Positions 9,701 to 12,500 of a stretch of DNA of 12,500 bases are shown piece by piece. Each line of letters starts with the position of its first letter. The stretch's first letter is position 1. The notes below the pieces were generated by a model. That model saw only the letters and a program-made list of their open reading frames with translations. It did no database searches and was not told the DNA's origin. Position numbers and translations under genes: made by a program. Source of the DNA: Chrysomallon squamiferum (taxonomy: Eukaryota; Mollusca; Gastropoda; Neomphalida; Peltospiridae); assembly GCA_012295275.1 (NCBI GenBank), contig CM022672.1, positions 31,599,894 through 31,612,393 of the forward strand, in the 5' to 3' direction.

Positions 9701-10870
9701 GATGGAGTTGTCAGTTGTTGTCCAAACTTGTTGACCACTATGAAGTAGCAGGTTGAAAAAAATGTAACAGTTGCTTTTCTTTTTTAATTATCATCATAAA
9801 GAAGTATTATTCTTATTATTATTAAAATAAGATAGTTTATTTATATATATATATACAGAGTTTATGTAATTAATCTCGTTTCAGCATGTCCTGATGAACT
9901 GTTTAATGAACTTTGTAAGTCAAGTTGTGGAAAGTTCATCAAGACACTTAAGGAAATCAACATTGCATTTCTCCCTTACGAGTCACAGGTACGATTTTGT
10001 TCATATTAATCAACATTTTTCCCTTACGAATCACAGGTATCATTTTGTTCGTATTAATCAAACAGAGGTATGATCACATTAACCTGCAGAAAGGGAATAT
10101 AAAATAGTTTGAAATGATTTCAGTAACAGATTATCACTACAAACTATCAGTGTATTAATAAACCTCTGCCTTATTTACTGTGAATGAACAGAAGTAGTGA
10201 AATTAGTTAATTTTCTCCAAAAGTAAAAGCTGAAAGATCATTTACCAATCAGCAAGAGTGTAGCAGAAGAGCATTTTGTATCATAAATAACATGACTGAT
10301 AAATAGATAATTGTTAATAATATCATCTTTTTTTAAAATTTAATTTAATTATTATTATTTTTTTGTTATTCAATAAGCTAACATGTAACCTCGAATCTGT
10401 TGTTGTGTATCTTATAAATGTTTTCGAATCTGGTGTATCTTACCATGTTTTCACTGGTACATATAACATATAACATAGATGAAATAATTCATCTTATTAT
10501 ATGATACTAACTCAGTAATGAAAAGTTATTCTTTTTATATGATATTATCTTATTTATCTCAGTAATGAAAAGTTATTTTTACTTTATTTTTTATGTCATT
10601 TAGAATTAATAATTTTTAATTAAAATTTAACTGAATGGACTGTACACAAATCTACATGATGTGAAGATTTAATTGTTTGCTATTTTAATTTATTTTATTT
10701 TAATTTTTGGGTGTTTTGCAGGTGTTTTCGCTAGATTCGCCCGAGACATTTCAGTTCTACTACAACCCACAGAAAGCAAGCGGACGAACCATCAACCTCG
10801 AGAGATGTGCTGAACAAATAGCTACACTCTGTTCTCTACTGGGAGAGTACCCGTTTGTACGATACAGAAG
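5879..10870 (+). CDS. STXBP1: Sec1/Munc18 protein of the STXBP1/Rop/UNC-18 group, six 5' exons (partial)
   Basis: The gene encodes a syntaxin-binding SM protein that clasps syntaxin and assembling SNARE complexes at the plasma membrane during vesicle fusion. Joining 5879-5906, 7519-7653, 8510-8583, 9013-9091, 9885-9988 and 10722-10870 gives 189 codons plus two bases in one open frame. Family blocks are obvious: [92 protein letters not shown]. Positions equivalent to Munc18-1 D34, R39, K46 and E59 (syntaxin contacts) are retained here as D32, R37, K44 and E57. The full family protein is about 590-600 residues, so the rest lies past the right edge. The exons fit the family too well for a decayed pseudogene: there are no stops or frameshifts and every splice site is canonical. 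STXBP1/Rop is favoured, but an STXBP2-like paralogue is possible. The family call is near certain; the exact orthologue is less so. Confidence 0.95.
5907..7518 (+). other. Intron 1 of the STXBP1-like gene
   Basis: A GTGAGT...TTTACAG intron of 1612 bases. It contains a (TA)n run near 6309-6322, the AAT tract at 6658-6709 and an A run at 7397-7412. Two short open frames (6024-6221 and 6644-6859) match nothing I recognise; the second is mainly AAT repeat. Confidence 0.85.
6658..6709. repeat. (TAA)17 microsatellite
   Basis: Seventeen uninterrupted TAA units run into CATGATGATGATAATGAT, within intron 1. Confidence 0.95.
7519..7653 (+). CDS. STXBP1: STXBP1-like exon 2
   Basis: The acceptor is TTTATTTACAG at 7518, and the donor is ACAT|GTAAAT at 7654, phase 1. 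Its 135 bases complete Lys10, encode residues 11-54 ([20 protein letters not shown] and onward to MSEGIT) and start codon 55. It carries the VLIVD strand and the [11 protein letters not shown] helix that contact syntaxin in Munc18-1. Vertebrate STXBP1, as I recall it, splits this stretch with one more intron that is absent here. Confidence 0.95.
7774..8190 (+). repeat. Minisatellite of about 33-44 bp in intron 2
   Basis: Eleven imperfect units share an ATTATTAGTAGTGTAGATTA core followed by an A-rich linker. Cores start near 7774, 7812, 7856, 7898, 7941, 7981, 8025, 8057, 8094, 8131 and 8169. Spacing varies with the length of the A runs. It fills about half of the 856-base intron 2 (7654-8509). 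Confidence 0.9.
8510..8583 (+). CDS. STXBP1: STXBP1-like exon 3, one codon short
   Basis: The acceptor is TTTTTTCAG at 8509, and the donor is AAA|GTAATT at 8584, phase 0. The exon completes Leu55 and encodes [12 protein letters not shown] then [12 protein letters not shown]. The family normally has a residue between LP and LEA (PLPSLEAVY in Munc18-1, PLPTMDAIY in Rop). Here that codon is absent, so the exon is 74 bases, three fewer than the 77 I recall for the vertebrate exon. The frame is kept. Confidence 0.95.
8584..9012 (+). other. Intron 3 with a weak internal duplication
   Basis: A 429-base GTAATT...TTTTCAG intron. Two diverged copies containing ATTTCAGAAT, about 70 bases apart (8796-8813 and 8866-8882), share a few flanking bases. 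The open frame that begins in exon 3 continues to 8691 before stopping, but the exon ends at 8583 by homology. Confidence 0.7.
9013..9091 (+). CDS. STXBP1: STXBP1-like exon 4
   Basis: The acceptor is CTTGTTTTCAG at 9012, and the donor is GAGG|GTAAGT at 9092, phase 1. The 79 bases encode [20 protein letters not shown] and HVFFTE plus one base of Ala106. The SIRGLIQDF and AHVFFTE blocks are closest in feel to fly Rop (SVRGLIRDF, AHVFFTE). A degenerate AAT-rich tract starts soon after the donor. Confidence 0.95.
9105..9375 (+). repeat. Degenerate AAT/GAAT-rich tract in intron 4
   Basis: Imperfect AATAAT, GAATGAAT and AATTAGTAA units run for about 270 bases just downstream of the exon 4 donor. 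The two minus-strand open frames here are repeat artefacts rich in Tyr, Ile and Leu. Confidence 0.9.
9376..9884 (+). other. Remainder of intron 4
   Basis: AT-rich intronic DNA with short TA runs at 9501-9515 and 9842-9855. No other feature is seen. Confidence 0.6.
9885..9988 (+). CDS. STXBP1: STXBP1-like exon 5
   Basis: The acceptor is CTCGTTTCAG at 9884, and the donor is CACAG|GTACGA at 9989, phase 0. The 104 bases complete Ala106 and encode [20 protein letters not shown] then [14 protein letters not shown], which ends domain 1. The last bases and the donor are tandemly repeated immediately downstream (see 9966-10061). The first donor is taken as the real one because it joins exon 6 as YESQ|VFSLD, as in the family. 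Confidence 0.95.
9966..10061 (+). repeat. 48-bp tandem duplication of the exon 5 donor junction
   Basis: Copy 1 (9966-10013) and copy 2 (10014-10061) align base for base with about five differences. The unit holds the last 23 exon bases (CCCTTACGAGTCACAG), the donor, and 25 intron bases ending ATTAATCAA. Copy 2 keeps a CAG|GTATCA donor at 10037. Reading on from copy 1 in the exon frame meets TAA at 10007-10009. Confidence 0.93.
10511..10577 (+). repeat. Short direct duplication in intron 5
   Basis: CTCAGTAATGAAAAGTTATT occurs at 10511-10530 and again at 10558-10577, 47 bases apart, each preceded by a related TATATGATA segment. It is intronic with no coding content. Confidence 0.85.
10722..10870 (+). 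CDS. STXBP1: STXBP1-like exon 6 (last exon in window)
   Basis: The acceptor is GTTTTGCAG at 10721, and the donor is AGAAG|GTAAAC at 10871, phase 2. The 149 bases encode [20 protein letters not shown] and on through [26 protein letters not shown], plus AG of the next codon. This is the hinge into domain 2. The 149-base length and phase match the vertebrate exon as I recall it. The final 25 bases (10846-10870) together with the donor are the founder unit of the minisatellite filling the next intron. Confidence 0.95.
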
Positions 10871-11985
10871 GTAAACAGTACCCGTTTGTACAATACAGAA
10901 GGTAAATAGTACCCGTTTGAACGATATAGAGAAGGAAAACAGTACCCGTTTGTACGATACAGAAGGTAAATAGTACCTGTTTGTACAATACAGAATGTAA
11001 ACAGTACCCGTTTGAACAATACAGAACATAAACAACAACCGTTTTTGTATAAAACAGAAGGAAAATATGGTAATCATTTGTACAATACAGAAGGTAAACA
11101 GTTATATTGTTTGTATCATAACAGAATGTAAACATTAATACATGTTTGTACTATACAGAAGGTAAACAAGATAATACCATTTGTACTATACAGAAGGTAA
11201 ACAAGATAATATAATATCCATTAAATATTACCTGTTTTGATATTCACAGAATGTAAACAACAGTACAGAACAGAAACAGAAAGTAAACATTTACCTGTGT
11301 TTATAGAATACAGAAGGTTGATCCCATTTGTACTATACAGAAGGTAAACAATACCTGTTTGACAATACAGAAGGTAAACAAGGAACCCATTAGTATAAAA
11401 ACAGAAGGTAAACAAATAGAACCCCATTTGTATGATACAGAAAGTAAACAATACCTGTTTGTACAATACAGAAGGTAAATAAATACCCATTTGTACTATA
11501 CAGAATTAAACAGTTTTGTTTTAATATTCAGATAAACAGAAGGTAAAACAAGATGTATTTATTTGTTTCTTTTTTAAACTTTATTTAATTTGTTTAAAAG
11601 GAGAATGGAATTCATTTATGTGTTAGTTTATTTAAACAAGATAATTTTCATTTGTATTGGTAAACAAGATAATATCCATTAATATCATTTTAATATTCAT
11701 GTGTATGGTACAGAACAGAAACAAGTCAATGGCTGATTGTACAGTATAAAAGGTGTACAAGTTTATTTTACTTGTGTTTATAGAGGTAACCAGGTTGATC
11801 ACATTTGTACAGTTGATATACCCTTTGTAGAGTTGATATTTGTACAGAAGGTAAACAATTGAATATCTGTCTGTATAAAACAAGGTAAGCAAATAAAACC
11901 CCATTTGTTAGGTTTGTTTGATGTCCTTTCTCTGCAATTGTGAGGTAATTGTCAGTTTGTTTATACAGAAGATAAATAAATACTC
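10846..11985 (+). repeat. Exon-junction-derived 31-bp minisatellite in intron 6
   Basis: The founder is exon 6 sequence 10846-10870 plus GTAAAC. Units carry TACCCGTTTGTACGATAC followed by AGAAGGTAAAC. Copies at 10877 and 10941 match the exon unit at all but one or two bases. Later units drift to CCATTTGTACTATACAGAAG and vary from 28 to 36 bases or more, and beyond about 11560 only scattered remnants persist. AG|GTAA is retained with its GT at 10902, 10966, 11094, 11162, 11197, 11344, 11374, 11408, 11475, 11543, 11786, 11851, 11885 and 11945. Minus-strand open frames rich in LYCTNGY-like repeats are shadows of this array. Confidence 0.93.
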
Positions 11986-12074
11986 GTTTAACATGTGTCT
12001 ATTAATTGTCAGTTTTGTTTTAATATTCAGATAAATATGCTAAACATGTGTACACTCTGTGTATTTGTTTCTTT

Positions 12075-12250
12075 CTTTTTTTTTTTTTATTTATTTGTTT
12101 ATTTATTTGTTTGTTTATGTATTTGTTTATATGTTTGTTTATTTGTTTATTCATTTTATTTATTTGTTTGTTTATTTATTTATTTATTTATTTGTATTTA
12201 TTTATTTGTTTGTTTGTTTTGTTTATTTATTTATTAATTTATTTGTTTAA
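12075..12250. repeat. TTTG/TTTA tetranucleotide tract
   Basis: After a T run come mixed TTTG and TTTA units for about 165 bases, open in all three plus-strand frames because of the composition. The resulting Leu/Phe/Tyr/Cys-rich frames are not genes. Confidence 0.93.
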
Positions 12251-12303
12251 CAGTGTTTGTCTACTCTGAGTTTTCATGAGATGGTTCAGTAAAGAAGTTG
12301 GAT

Positions 12304-12412
12304 GTGTCCTCTCTGTCAGTTTGTTTGATGTCCCAGTACACCACTGGGTCCACTCTGTCAGTTTGTTTGATGCCCTCAGTAAACTCTACTAACGTGTCCT
12401 CCATGTCAGTTT
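12304..12412 (+). repeat. Short tandem motif family near the right edge
   Basis: TCTGTCAGTTTGTTTGATG occurs at 12312 and, 42 bases later, at 12354. A third partial copy, GTGTCCTCCATGTCAGTTT, lies at 12394 and parallels GTGTCCTCTCTGTCAGTTT at 12304. A related TTTGTTTGATGTCC is at 11913. No STXBP1 exon 7 homology is seen before 12500. Confidence 0.8.
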
Positions 12413-12500
12413 ACATCTGTACATTCGTCTGTCACGTTTCTGAGTTTGTCTCATTGATAGATAAAAAACTGAAAGTTTCCACTGCTCTTGAAAGATATTC

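Noticed and set aside
10760-11904. Five minus-strand frames with repeated LYCTNGY-like motifs
   Set aside because: They look like a repeat protein, but they are the antisense of the exon 6-derived minisatellite in different frames. No promoter, start or family match is seen, and frames break as unit length varies.
11995-12269. Three overlapping Phe/Leu/Tyr-rich frames resembling membrane segments
   Set aside because: The TTTG/TTTA tract is open in all three frames at once, the signature of composition rather than coding.
12260-12500. Search for exon 7 of the STXBP1-like gene
   Set aside because: The expected continuation of domain 2 after VRYR was not found in any frame before the edge; the higher-complexity end of the window is a short repeat family.

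Overview
This is eukaryotic, almost certainly animal, genomic DNA. It is strongly AT-rich and CpG-poor, crowded with micro- and minisatellites, and carries one clearly recognisable spliced gene. The long CA/TG, GA, TA and AAT tracts, the introns of about 0.4-1.6 kb and a protein resembling both fly Rop and vertebrate Munc18-1 suggest an invertebrate, possibly a mollusc or other lophotrochozoan. That placement is a guess; the sequence does not fix the species.

Layout. 1-222 is a 51-bp tandem array cut by the window edge. 223-4640 has no supported coding sequence. It holds (TG)n, (CA)n, (GA)n, (TA)n, ATGG and ATG/GAT tracts separated by unremarkable AT-rich DNA. 4649-4900 is a small CpG- and GGAA-rich island with a plausible minus-strand first coding exon (MSAGKAEKP, then a splice donor). 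4920-5760 is AT-rich spacer with TTA/ATT tracts and a 28-base A run. 5760-5906 is the promoter-proximal region and first coding exon of the plus-strand gene.

Main gene. Six exons (5879-5906, 7519-7653, 8510-8583, 9013-9091, 9885-9988, 10722-10870) join in frame. They encode the first 189 residues and two bases of the next codon of a Sec1/Munc18 protein of the STXBP1/Rop/UNC-18 group, which binds syntaxin and is needed for SNARE-driven exocytosis. This covers domain 1 and the start of domain 2. The remaining two-thirds lies beyond the right edge. All introns seen in full are GT-AG, and the order of phases is 1, 1, 0, 1, 0, 2.

Most notable. Two exons of this gene have had their exon-intron junction tandemly copied into the following intron. 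Exon 5 has one extra 48-bp copy that includes a second donor. Exon 6 has seeded a roughly 31-bp minisatellite of about 1.1 kb, in which the last eight or nine codons plus the splice donor recur many times. At least a dozen copies keep an AG|GTAA donor-like sequence. In both cases the exon frame meets a stop codon inside the duplicated stretch, so use of a downstream donor would truncate the protein. Intron 2 holds a separate 33-44 bp minisatellite, and introns 5 and 6 hold further short tandem duplications.
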